Assembly: GCA_016712745.1 (NCBI GenBank)
Contig: JADJQN010000003.1
Span: 310,001 to 374,000 of the forward strand
Length of the DNA stretch: 64,000 nt
Origin: Sandaracinaceae bacterium
Lineage (GTDB): Bacteria; Myxococcota_A; Polyangia; Polyangiales; JADJQN01
Direction: 5' to 3'
Part shown: one piece after another, positions 17,873 to 28,060 of the stretch
Layout: the number at the start of each line of letters is the position of its first letter
How positions within the stretch are numbered: position 1 is the first letter of the stretch
Notes under the pieces: generated by a model
Databases searched by the model: none
The model's input: the letters and a program-made list of their open reading frames with translations, nothing else
What the model was told of the DNA's origin: nothing
Position numbers and translations under genes: made by a program

Positions 17873-19001
17873 ATGAACGAAACAGCATCATCGATTCGCC
17901 CGCGCGTGCTCGCGATCGACGACAACGCGACGAACCTCGCACTCGCCAAAGCCGCTCTGGGCAGCGAAGACATTGAGGTCGAAACTGCCCTTTCGGGCGC
18001 AGAAGGGATTGCGAAGTTCCAGGCTCACTTGCCGTCTTGCGTCTTGCTGGATATCCGAATGCCAGATCTGGATGGCTTTGAAACCTGTGCGCGGCTGCGC
18101 GCGTTGCCCGGCGGCGCGGAGACGCCGATTATTTTTCTGACAGCTCTGCGCGACGTCGATAACTTCGATCGTGCGATCGCGGCCGGCGCGGACGACTTTC
18201 TGACGAAGCCCGTTCTGCCAACGGAACTTGTGGTGCGTGTGCGCGCGCAGATCAAACTGCGAACGTTGAGCATCGAGCTGCGCGAGCACTACGGCGTCGT
18301 AAGGCAGCAGCGAGACGACCTGATGCGACTGCAGCTGCAGAAGGAGCGTCTGACCGCGTTCTTGGTGCATGACCTAAAGAACCCTGTCGATGCTATCGAT
18401 CTTCACGCTCAGCTGCTGCTGAAGCGAAAGGACCTCGCACCCGATGTATTGGACTCCGTGCGTAACATTCGCGAGCAGGGCAAGCAGCTCACGCGCATGA
18501 TTCTGAACCTACTCGACATCGCGAAAAGCGAGGAAGGACGCCTCAGCCCGCAAACTCGCAAAGTCGATCTGGAGCGGTTGGTTGAAGAGGTCTTCGCGGA
18601 CTTGACGGCGCGCGCGCAGGCACACGACGTAGCTCTTACCTCGGCGCTCGAGCCAGGCCTGCAGCCGACCATGGATGACGACCTTATGCGACGCGTCCTC
18701 GCGAACCTCGTCGAAAACGCGTTGCGCCACACACCGCGCCGCGGTGAAGTTGCGATACGGGCCAAACGCGTCGAGCACGATCTAGAAATTACCGTTGCCG
18801 ATACTGGCAAGGGAGTCGCTCCGGAAATGCGCGAAAAGATTTTCGAAAAGTATGTGCAAGTAAGCGTTGGAGAGAGCGCAATCACTCGCTCGGGTCGGGG
18901 CCTTGGCCTCGCGTTCTGTCGTGCGGTGGCCGAGGCCCACCGCGGCCGCATCTGGCTCACCGAGCAAGCCCCTGGCGCTGTCTTTTGCATACGGATCCCC
19001 T

Positions 19002-19012
<11 letters not shown>
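17873..19012 (+). CDS. response-regulator/histidine-kinase protein (REC-HisKA-HATPase)
   Basis: ATG 17873 (MNETASSIRPRVLAIDDN) gives 379 residues. The receiver is N-terminal with Asp60 in CVLLDIRMPDLDG, followed by a coiled-coil linker and the kinase: H-box FLVHDLKNPVDAI with His166, N-box NLVENALRHTPRR, G1 VADTGKG and G2 GRGLGLAFC. No membrane segment, so it is a soluble relay kinase. Its stop lies inside the next kinase gene by 11 bp, so the two are cotranscribed and probably act in one phosphorelay with the NtrC regulator. Confidence 0.93.
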
Positions 19013-20989
<1,977 letters not shown>

Positions 20990-20993
<4 letters not shown>

Positions 20994-22255
20994 AGTTCGT
21001 TTCCCCCAAAGAAGCACTCTCACTCGTTCGCTCGAATAGTCGTGTGTTCGTGCACGGTGCTGCAGCAACACCTTCCGTGCTCCTCGACGCACTGGTGGCC
21101 CGCGCGGAAGAGCTGCGGGGCGTTGAGACAGTTCATCTCCATCTCGAGGGTCGCGCGCCGCACTTCGACCGTGCATACGCACAGGCATTTCGTCCGAACG
21201 CGCTCTTCTGCGGCGCCAACTTGCGAGCGGCGATCGCGGAGAAGCGCGCCGACTATATGCCGGTCTTTCTTTCGGAGATCCCTTTGCTCTTTCGGCGGGG
21301 GATTCTGCCGCTCGATGTCGCGCTCTTGCACGTGTCCCCCCCGGACGCTCATGGCTACGTAACACTTGGCACTTCGGTCGATGCCGCGCTCGCTGCGGCC
21401 CAGACCGCGCCGATTCTCATCGCGCAGGTCAACCCGCAGATGCCCCGGTCTTTAGGTGACGGGGCATTGCACGTATCGCGCTTCTCCGCGTTGGTCGAGG
21501 TGGATGAGCCCCTTCCCGAGCACACGTCGCCGACGATTGGAAGTTTGGAACGCGCGATTGGCGAACGAGTCGCAGAGCTTGTCCCGAACGGAGCGACGCT
21601 TCAGGTGGGGATTGGCGCATTGCCAGATGCCGTGCTCGCGTCTCTGGCTGGCCATCGTGAGTTGGGTGTGCACACCGAGATGTTTACAGATGCACTCCTG
21701 CCCTTGATCGAAAGCGGCGTCATTACCAACGAGCACAAAACTCGCCAACGCGGAAAGACGGTTACGAGCTTCGTGATGGGTACGCGAAAGGTCTACGACT
21801 TCATTCACGACAACGCGGGGGTCGAGGTTCGCGACTGCAGCTATGTGAACGACGCCGGAATTATCCGCTTGATGCCCCAGATGACCTCCATCAATAGCGC
21901 TATCGAAGTAGATCTCACTGGGCAAGTCGTCGCAGATTCATTGGGCGAGAAAGTCTTTTCGGGCGTCGGTGGCCAAATCGACTTCGTCCGAGGTGCGACC
22001 CTTTCCGAGGGCGGCAAGGCGATCATCGCGCTGCCTTCGCAAACGTCCCACGGCGTCTCACGAATCGTTCCTCACATTGCCGAGGGAGCAGGCGTGGTCA
22101 CCACTCGGGCGCACGTCCACTACGTGGTGACCGAGCACGGAGTGGCGAATTTGTTCGGAAAGAATTTGCGACAACGTGCTCAAGCGTTGATCGCCATCGC
22201 GGATCCCGCGCATCGAGACGCTCTCGGGGCTGAAGCAGCTCGTCGCTTCGGCTGA
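20990..22255 (+). CDS. acetyl-CoA hydrolase / 4-hydroxybutyrate CoA-transferase family protein
   Basis: The ATG overlaps the kinase stop. The 421 residues cover both Cat1-type domains. Family landmarks are LQVGIGALPDAVLASL, LGVHTEMFTDALLPLI, VFSGVGGQIDFVRGA and VVTEHGVANLFGK. These enzymes move CoA between acyl groups such as acetate, succinate or 4-hydroxybutyrate; the exact acyl pair cannot be told from sequence. Translational coupling to a hybrid kinase is unusual and suggests it is made as part of the same low-oxygen response. Confidence 0.9.
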
Positions 22256-22284
22256 GCACATATCTGAATCGAAAGAGGAGCCTT

Positions 22285-22719
22285 ATGAACATTCGCACGG
22301 TGCTAGTCGGTCTCGATTCGTCGGAGCGCGCAAAGAAGGTTCTAAAAGCGGCAGTTGATCTCGCTGAGCACTACGACGCCAAGCTCGTCGCCGTGCGCGG
22401 CGTCGGTCTGCCGGTCGATTTCCCGGATACAATCTTGCCTATCTCTGCCAACGAGCTTGCAGACAAGCTCTTGGAGACCAATCAGGCGTCGCTAAGTGCA
22501 CTCGTGGCGAGTGTACCGACCACGCGTTTGCTGAAAGCGGAAGCGCGGTACGGCACGCCATGGCAGGTCGTATGCACGATCGCCAAAGAAGCGAACGCAG
22601 ACGTTGTGGTTGTCGGTACGCACAGCCGCAACGCCCTCGACGTTATCCTCGGCACGACCGCTTCACGCATCACCAACCACGCGCCGTGTTCGGTGCTAGT
22701 GGTTCGCGACAACCACTAA
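22285..22719 (+). CDS. universal stress protein, UspA family
   Basis: A 144-residue single Usp domain with a strong ribosome binding site (AGAGGAG) 29 bp after the CoA-transferase. Fold motifs are TVLVGLDSSERAKKVL at the front and ADVVVVGTHSRNALDVILGT then CSVLVVRD at the end. The usual ATP-loop pattern G-x2-G-x9-G-S/T has Ser in place of the second Gly (GTHS), so nucleotide binding may be weaker. The 3' end overlaps the convergent SafE-like gene by 24 bp. Confidence 0.93.
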   Translation: MNIRTVLVGLDSSERAKKVLKAAVDLAEHYDAKLVAVRGVGLPVDFPDTILPISANELADKLLETNQASLSALVASVPTTRLLKAEARYGTPWQVVCTIAKEANADVVVVGTHSRNALDVILGTTASRITNHAPCSVLVVRDNH

Positions 22720-23433
22720 GCTGGGGCCCGCCTGCTCGCGAACCGCGCACGCCGGGCAACGCGGCTCAGCAGATAGCAGAAGCGGGATCGGCCGCACAAT
22801 CATGACGATTGCGCCCACGGCTAACGCCGCCGCGAGTACTTTTGTGGAGCGTGCGCCAAAGAGCCCGCGCGCGCGCCCCGCCATCCACACCGCACCCGCA
22901 AGCCCCGGTCCGCTCGCGAGTGCGAACGACGCCATAAGTACGCCCCCGTTGGTCGCCGACGTCGTCCCTGCCGCAAGGAGCAGCGCCGAATAGAATGCGC
23001 CGCACGGAAGGAGGGCCGTAGCTGTGCCGACGAGGAATGGATGGCGCGCTATGCGCGCGAACACGTTCGTCACCAGTGTGTTCTTTCGCCGAAGCGTCAC
23101 CACCGCAGGGCTGCGCGGAGTCGTCGCGCGCCACGCGCGCAGCGCCGCGAACGCCAAAGCTGCAGCAAACCACCACGAAAGAACGGCGGCTGTGTACCGA
23201 ACCGGCAAGAGCTGCGCGACCCTCGCGCCAAGCCCACCCACCAGCGCCCCAACCAGCACATAACCAAGGAGGCGCCCAAGCTGATGCAAGTAAAAGCGCT
23301 GCGAAACCTTCGCGGACTCGGTCGATCCCCGGCACGCGAATGCCGCGAGAGGACCGCACATGAGCGCGCAATGGGGTATCGCTAGCAGGCCAGCACCGAT
23401 GCCAGCGGCAATCGCGAGCGTGAGCGCGTTCAT
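22696..23433 (-). CDS. sulfite exporter TauE/SafE family (UreH-like) membrane protein
   Basis: A 245-residue membrane protein with about six helices. The start MNALTLAIAAGIGAGLLAIP with the HCALMCGPLAAF segment is typical of the SafE/UreH-like proteins found at the ends of cbb3 oxidase operons, where a copper or assembly role is suspected. It starts by ATGA overlap with ccoG. A C-terminal CPAC pair (PRCPACAVREQ) is present. It is the last gene of the desaturase-cbb3 run. Confidence 0.85.
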   Translation of the reverse strand: MNALTLAIAAGIGAGLLAIPHCALMCGPLAAFACRGSTESAKVSQRFYLHQLGRLLGYVLVGALVGGLGARVAQLLPVRYTAAVLSWWFAAALAFAALRAWRATTPRSPAVVTLRRKNTLVTNVFARIARHPFLVGTATALLPCGAFYSALLLAAGTTSATNGGVLMASFALASGPGLAGAVWMAGRARGLFGARSTKVLAAALAVGAIVMIVRPIPLLLSAEPRCPACAVREQAGPSLVVVANH

Positions 23434-24812
23434 TGGTCCACCGGCGTAAGGAACGGAGCGGAGATATTAAAGCTGTCTTGCTCGTGTCCTTCAATGCGCA
23501 CACGCAGACGGACAACCGAGTGGGCGCGTGCGCGTGCTTCGGGCAGGGATGCGAAGATTGGGATGCGCACATCTTCGAGAGGCTGCAACACCACGCGTGG
23601 CTTCAAGATCACGAACGTATACTCGCTGCTCGGCTCAAGCGCGAACGTCGCTGTGTCGTTGCGCTTGTTGACAAGGTGCAGTTCATACGAGTTGCGCACG
23701 ATGCCGCGCTCTATTGTGTACGGCGCGCCCGCAAGACGTATCAGATTGGCCTCAACGCTGTGATGATTCTGCGTGGCCACGAAAAGCGCGACTGCACCTG
23801 CGGCGAGAAGACCCGCGTAAAGCGCGACGCGGGGACGAAGGAAGCGACGGGCATTGCCGGCGAAGCCGTTGAGAGAATCGTAGCGTACAAGGCCACGCGG
23901 CCTTTTGAGCGAATCCATGATTTCGTCGCATGCGTCTACGCACGCCGAACATCCGATGCAATCGAGCTGCTGGCCATTGCGAATGTCGATGCCGGTGGGA
24001 CAAACGACAACGCAGCGCATGCAATCGACACACGCGCCCGCCCCTGCGTCTTTCGCTTTGCCGCGCGGCTCTCCGCGGTTTGTGTCGTATCCAACGACAA
24101 TTGTGTCGGCGTCACCCAAGGCGGATTGCAAGCGTCCGTAAGGACACATGACCACGCAGAACTGCTCACGAAACCAGGCAAAGTTGAAGTAGAGAATTCC
24201 CGCAAGTCCGAAGGCCCAGGCAAATGCTTCCCAGTGCGCAGACGGCGGCCCCTTCATCATCGCAAAGATGAGCGGCGTCGAAACAAAGTACGAAACGAAG
24301 AGATGAGCGAGTATGAGCGCGGTGATCACGAAGAACGCGTGTTTCGCCGTCTTGCGCGCAATTCGCGAAAAGCTCACTCCTTCTTGATCGCGCCTTAGGT
24401 GCGCAGCACGCGGGCCTTCGAAGAATCGCTCGATCGGACGAAAGAGCCCCTCGAGAAATACGGTTTGTGGGCACGCATAGCCGCACCAAACACGTCCGAA
24501 CAAAGCGGCGACGACAACGAGCGAAAACGCCCCTCCACTCAGGAGAAAGAACACGAGCCACGTGTCCTGAGCATTGAAGACCGAGCCAAACAAATAGAAC
24601 TTGCGATGCTGGATGTCGAGCAGCACCGCCGGATGGCCGCCAACCTGGATGAAGGGAAGCGCCACGTAGATCACGCCGAGCACGGCAAACATCACACGCC
24701 GAACGTTGTTGAAACGTCCGTGCACGTCCGCCGGGACTACCTTGATGCGTGAGCCGTCACCGCGCAGCGAGCCGTGGCCGCGATCATCGAGAACTGGAAG
24801 GCGTACCGTCAC
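23430..24812 (-). CDS. ccoG: cbb3 oxidase accessory protein CcoG (FixG-like ferredoxin)
   Basis: The GTG start overlaps the ccoP stop (GTGA). The 460-residue protein has five or so membrane helices, the VWCGYACPQTVFLEG motif, two 4Fe-4S clusters (CVDCMRCVVVCPTGID and CIGCSACVDACD) and a C-terminal Ig-like domain, as in CcoG/RdxA/FixG. CcoG acts as a cupric reductase during assembly of the CuB site. Length and motif order are normal. Confidence 0.96.
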   Translation of the reverse strand: MTVRLPVLDDRGHGSLRGDGSRIKVVPADVHGRFNNVRRVMFAVLGVIYVALPFIQVGGHPAVLLDIQHRKFYLFGSVFNAQDTWLVFFLLSGGAFSLVVVAALFGRVWCGYACPQTVFLEGLFRPIERFFEGPRAAHLRRDQEGVSFSRIARKTAKHAFFVITALILAHLFVSYFVSTPLIFAMMKGPPSAHWEAFAWAFGLAGILYFNFAWFREQFCVVMCPYGRLQSALGDADTIVVGYDTNRGEPRGKAKDAGAGACVDCMRCVVVCPTGIDIRNGQQLDCIGCSACVDACDEIMDSLKRPRGLVRYDSLNGFAGNARRFLRPRVALYAGLLAAGAVALFVATQNHHSVEANLIRLAGAPYTIERGIVRNSYELHLVNKRNDTATFALEPSSEYTFVILKPRVVLQPLEDVRIPIFASLPEARARAHSVVRLRVRIEGHEQDSFNISAPFLTPVDQ

Positions 24813-25375
24813 AGCGACGGCGCGTAGCGCTCGCCCTCCGGTGCCTTACCGGGAACGTGCGAGCCGCGGAGTGAGAGCACATAAGCCGAGACCTGTTGCA
24901 CGGGCTCTGCGCCGAGCGTGGTGCCCCACTGCGGCATGCCGCGAGCCGGGACTCCATCTTTGATCGTCGCCCAGACTTGCGTTGGCTGACCGCCGTGTAC
25001 CCAGAAATCGTCGGTGAGGTTCGGACCGATCTTTCCTTCAGCGTGGTCTCCGTGACAAACGACGCAGTTCTGTGCGAACAGGCGACTGCCTGCGTTCACC
25101 ATCGCCGGATTGGCGACCATGGCGCTTAGCTCGGCGTTTGAAAGAGGTCGGCCGGTGCGCGCTGCGGCAGCCGCCGCTTCCTCTTGATACGCGGCGAGGG
25201 GCTCGGGCGAAATCTTGTAGCCCTGGTAGTAGAACCAATACAAAGCGGCAAATACGATCGAGCCGTAGAACGTCAGCAACCACCAGCGCGGAAGCCGATT
25301 GTCTGCCTCGCGAATCCCGTCGTAGACGTGGAGGATCGGTCCTGCGACCGGATCTGTTTCGTGTTGCTCACTCAT
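24809..25375 (-). CDS. ccoP: cbb3 oxidase subunit CcoP, short form with one haem c
   Basis: The ATG overlaps the end of ccoQ by 8 bp. The N-terminal CcoP domain (HVYDGIREADNRLPRWW) and one membrane helix are followed by one cytochrome c domain with CVVCH at residues 104-108 and an axial Met in GMPQWG. Standard CcoP is about 300 residues with two haem c domains; this one has 188 and only one. The sequence shows no break, so the short form seems genuine. One relay haem fewer changes the electron path into CcoO/CcoN. Confidence 0.93.
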   Translation of the reverse strand: MSEQHETDPVAGPILHVYDGIREADNRLPRWWLLTFYGSIVFAALYWFYYQGYKISPEPLAAYQEEAAAAAARTGRPLSNAELSAMVANPAMVNAGSRLFAQNCVVCHGDHAEGKIGPNLTDDFWVHGGQPTQVWATIKDGVPARGMPQWGTTLGAEPVQQVSAYVLSLRGSHVPGKAPEGERYAPSL

Positions 25376-25553
25376 GGGTGCCGTCCTTGTCCGATTCGAG
25401 CGGTAAGCGCGCCGCGGCGTCGAGAGAGTCCCGCGACGCAGTCATTGCGCGTATCGAAACTGCGGCGAATACGCCGACGAATATCAGCAACGCCACCAAG
25501 GGCAGAAAGAGGAGCGGACTCTCGGTATAGAAATGATGCGCGATGGTGCTCAT
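25368..25553 (-). CDS. ccoQ: CcoQ-like small cbb3 subunit
   Basis: A 61-residue protein with one membrane helix (LLFLPLVALLIFVGVFAAV) and a charged C-terminus, between the ccoNO and ccoP genes. It starts by ATGA overlap with ccoNO. Size, topology and place are those of CcoQ, which stabilises the complex. The sequence itself is poorly conserved, so the name rests mainly on context. Confidence 0.75.
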   Translation of the reverse strand: MSTIAHHFYTESPLLFLPLVALLIFVGVFAAVSIRAMTASRDSLDAAARLPLESDKDGTHE

Positions 25554-27889
25554 GGTGCCTCGGCTTGCGTGTTTGCGATCGGCGTGGACGGGCCCGGCGC
25601 AGCGCCCGGGAGGGTAACGCCCGTTGGATGACCCAAGCGCTGTAGGTACGCGATCAACGCCACAAGCTCCGTGTCGGGGGCTGCGCGCACATGCCCGTCC
25701 GCGAGCAGCGCTGCGCTAATCTCACGGCCGCGCGCACGAGCATCGGTGGCGGCATTGGCGATTTGTGTATCGGTGTATGGAACACCGACGATGCGCATGC
25801 CTGTCATGTGGTCGGCGAGGCTCGCGAAATCTACGCGTTCGCTTGCGAGATGCGCATAGGAAGGCATGTTGGAACCCGGTGAGGTCGCACGCGGGTCGCG
25901 CATGTGCTGCCAGTGCCAAAGATACGAATACTTCGTACCCACGTGCGAGAGGTCAGGTCCGGTGCGCTTGGAACCCCATTGAAACGGGTGGTCGAAAATG
26001 GAGTCGTCCGGCGTCGATGGCTCGCCGTAGCGCGCGGTCTCCCACGCGAGCGGACGAATCATTTGCGAGTGGCAGGTGTAGCAGCCCTCGCGAAGGTAGA
26101 CATCGCGCCCTTCAAGCTCGAGCCCCGAGTATGGAGTCGTGGTCGTTGTATGACGTGCTGCCGAGCCGACGATGATGGACGGTACGATTTCCGCCACGCC
26201 GCCAATGAGCACCGCGATGAGCGCCAGGATTGTGAACAAAAGGGCGCGGCCTTCTAAGAGTCGATGCCACGCCGGCTTGCTCTTGTCGCCAGTCGACAAA
26301 GCAATCGTACCGATGAATGCCACGCCGAAAGCCAGGACGATGATGAAGGTTGCCGCAAGCGCATTCACGATAGCGACTGCGCCCAGCAAGACTCCAACGA
26401 TCGAGACGATCATCACGGGCCGGCCAAGAAGAATGGACGACCAGCTGGGCTGCGAGGCATCGGCAACCGGCGTTTCGATGACAACGTCGGTACCTTCGTC
26501 GACGGCCTGTCCGCTCCGGGCGGTCTTCCAAAGGTTCCAACCCATCATGATCATGCCGACGAGATAGAGGGTGCCGCCGATGAGGCGAGTCCAGTACATC
26601 GGACGAAGCGCAATCACCGTCTCGAGGAAGTTCGGGTACGACAGGCCACCCGAAGCGTTGGTCGCGCGCCACATCAGGCCTTGCGTGACACCGGAGACCC
26701 ACATCGAAATGACATAGAGGAGGATGCCCACCGTGCCGAGATAGAAGTGCATGTTGGCGGCAGAAACAGAGTAAAGCTTTTTGCCGTAGAGCCTCGGCAC
26801 CATCCAGTAGAACATGCCGGCCGCCATGAAGCCGTTCCAGCCGAGCGCGCCTGCGTGCACGTGGCCGATAATCCAATCGGTGTAATGCGCGAGGCTGCTG
26901 ACGCTTTTGATCGAAAGCAGCGGTCCTTCAAACGTGGCCATGCCGTAGAACGTCACGCCCGCCGCAAAGAACTTGAGCACCGGATCGATGCGCACGCGAT
27001 CCCACGCGCCGCGCAACGTAAGCAAGCCGTTCAGCATGCCGCCCCAGCTCGGGGCCCAGAGCATGACGCTGAAGATCATTCCGAGTGTCTGCGCCCAGTC
27101 GGGCAGAGCGGTGTAGAGAAGATGATGCGGGCCAGCCCAGATGTAGATGAAGACGAGCGCCCAGAAGTGAATGATCGAGAGACGGTAGGAGAAGACCGGT
27201 CGATCAGCGGCCTTCGGCAAGAAGTAATACATGATGCCGAGGACAGGCGTCGTCAGGAAGAACGCCACCGCGTTGTGGCCGTACCACCATTGAACGAGCG
27301 CGTCCTGAACGCCACCGAAGATCGAGTAGCTCTTGAAGGGGCCCACGGGAATCGCGAGACTGTTGATGACGTGCAAGACCGCAACGGTGATGATCGTGGC
27401 GATGTAAAACCAGATGGCTACGTAGAGATGCTTCTCATTGCGGCGCGCCAGCGTCCAAAAGAAGTTGACCGCAAAGACGATCCAAACGACGGCGATCGCC
27501 AGATCGATCGGCCACTCAAGCTCGGCGTACTCCTTCGCCTGCGTAAAGCCGAGGGGCAGCGAGAGAGCCGCCGCCACGATGATCGCTTGCCAACCCCAGA
27601 AGTGAAATGCAGCCAGGCGGTCCGATGCGATGCGCACCTTCAGAAGGCGCTGAGTTGAGTAATAAATACCCGCGAAGAGCATGTTGCCGACGAACGCGAA
27701 GATGACCGCGTTTGTGTGCAAGGGTCGCAAGCGCCCAAATGTTAGATAGGGCCCGAGATTCGCCTGCCACAACGAGAGTTGCAGCGCGACGATAACGCCC
27801 ACCAACATTCCGACGATGCCCCAACCGACCGAGGCCGCGACGAACTGCCGCGAGATCTTGTCGTTGTACGTGATGTGCGTCTTTTCCAA
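25550..27889 (-). CDS. ccoNO: cbb3 oxidase CcoN-CcoO fusion subunit
   Basis: One frame of 779 residues joins the catalytic CcoN to CcoO. The first 470 or so residues are the 12-helix haem-copper core, with PLHTNAVIFAFVGN, WYGHNAVAFFLT (CuB ligand region) and GPHHLLYTALPDW, and a late DWIIGHVHAGALGWNG haem-ligand segment. The C-terminal part is a membrane-anchored cytochrome c with CYTCH near residue 600 and SNMPSYAHL. The start is TTG, directly after the ccoS stop; no better start exists. Fused CcoNO is known in some lineages, but here it is paired with a monohaem CcoP. Confidence 0.95.
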   Translation of the reverse strand: MEKTHITYNDKISRQFVAASVGWGIVGMLVGVIVALQLSLWQANLGPYLTFGRLRPLHTNAVIFAFVGNMLFAGIYYSTQRLLKVRIASDRLAAFHFWGWQAIIVAAALSLPLGFTQAKEYAELEWPIDLAIAVVWIVFAVNFFWTLARRNEKHLYVAIWFYIATIITVAVLHVINSLAIPVGPFKSYSIFGGVQDALVQWWYGHNAVAFFLTTPVLGIMYYFLPKAADRPVFSYRLSIIHFWALVFIYIWAGPHHLLYTALPDWAQTLGMIFSVMLWAPSWGGMLNGLLTLRGAWDRVRIDPVLKFFAAGVTFYGMATFEGPLLSIKSVSSLAHYTDWIIGHVHAGALGWNGFMAAGMFYWMVPRLYGKKLYSVSAANMHFYLGTVGILLYVISMWVSGVTQGLMWRATNASGGLSYPNFLETVIALRPMYWTRLIGGTLYLVGMIMMGWNLWKTARSGQAVDEGTDVVIETPVADASQPSWSSILLGRPVMIVSIVGVLLGAVAIVNALAATFIIVLAFGVAFIGTIALSTGDKSKPAWHRLLEGRALLFTILALIAVLIGGVAEIVPSIIVGSAARHTTTTTPYSGLELEGRDVYLREGCYTCHSQMIRPLAWETARYGEPSTPDDSIFDHPFQWGSKRTGPDLSHVGTKYSYLWHWQHMRDPRATSPGSNMPSYAHLASERVDFASLADHMTGMRIVGVPYTDTQIANAATDARARGREISAALLADGHVRAAPDTELVALIAYLQRLGHPTGVTLPGAAPGPSTPIANTQAEAP

Positions 27890-28060
27890 TCAGCTTTGCT
27901 CCGAGTCCTGTTGCGAGACTTTCGTCTCATCGTCCATGGGAAGAAGCGCGAGACGTTCGGCGTGGTCTTGCGTTCGATACTTAAGTGTGACCGCGAGCAG
28001 AAGCACGCTGCATGCCACAAGGCACAGGCTCACGAAAACGGTGAGCATGATTACTTCCAT
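27890..28060 (-). CDS. ccoS: cbb3 oxidase assembly protein CcoS
   Basis: From ATG 28060 a 56-residue protein, MEVIMLTVFVSLCLVACSVL, has one N-terminal membrane helix followed by a charged tail (YRTQDHAERLALLPMDDE), matching CcoS. It overlaps the end of ccoI by 10 bp and abuts ccoNO with no gap. CcoS is needed for cofactor insertion into CcoN. Confidence 0.88.
   Translation of the reverse strand: MEVIMLTVFVSLCLVACSVLLLAVTLKYRTQDHAERLALLPMDDETKVSQQDSEQS

Noticed and set aside
26264..27658. 464-codon plus-strand frame opposite ccoNO
   Set aside because: It is the antisense shadow of a well-conserved oxidase gene, has a charge-rich low-complexity product and no family match.
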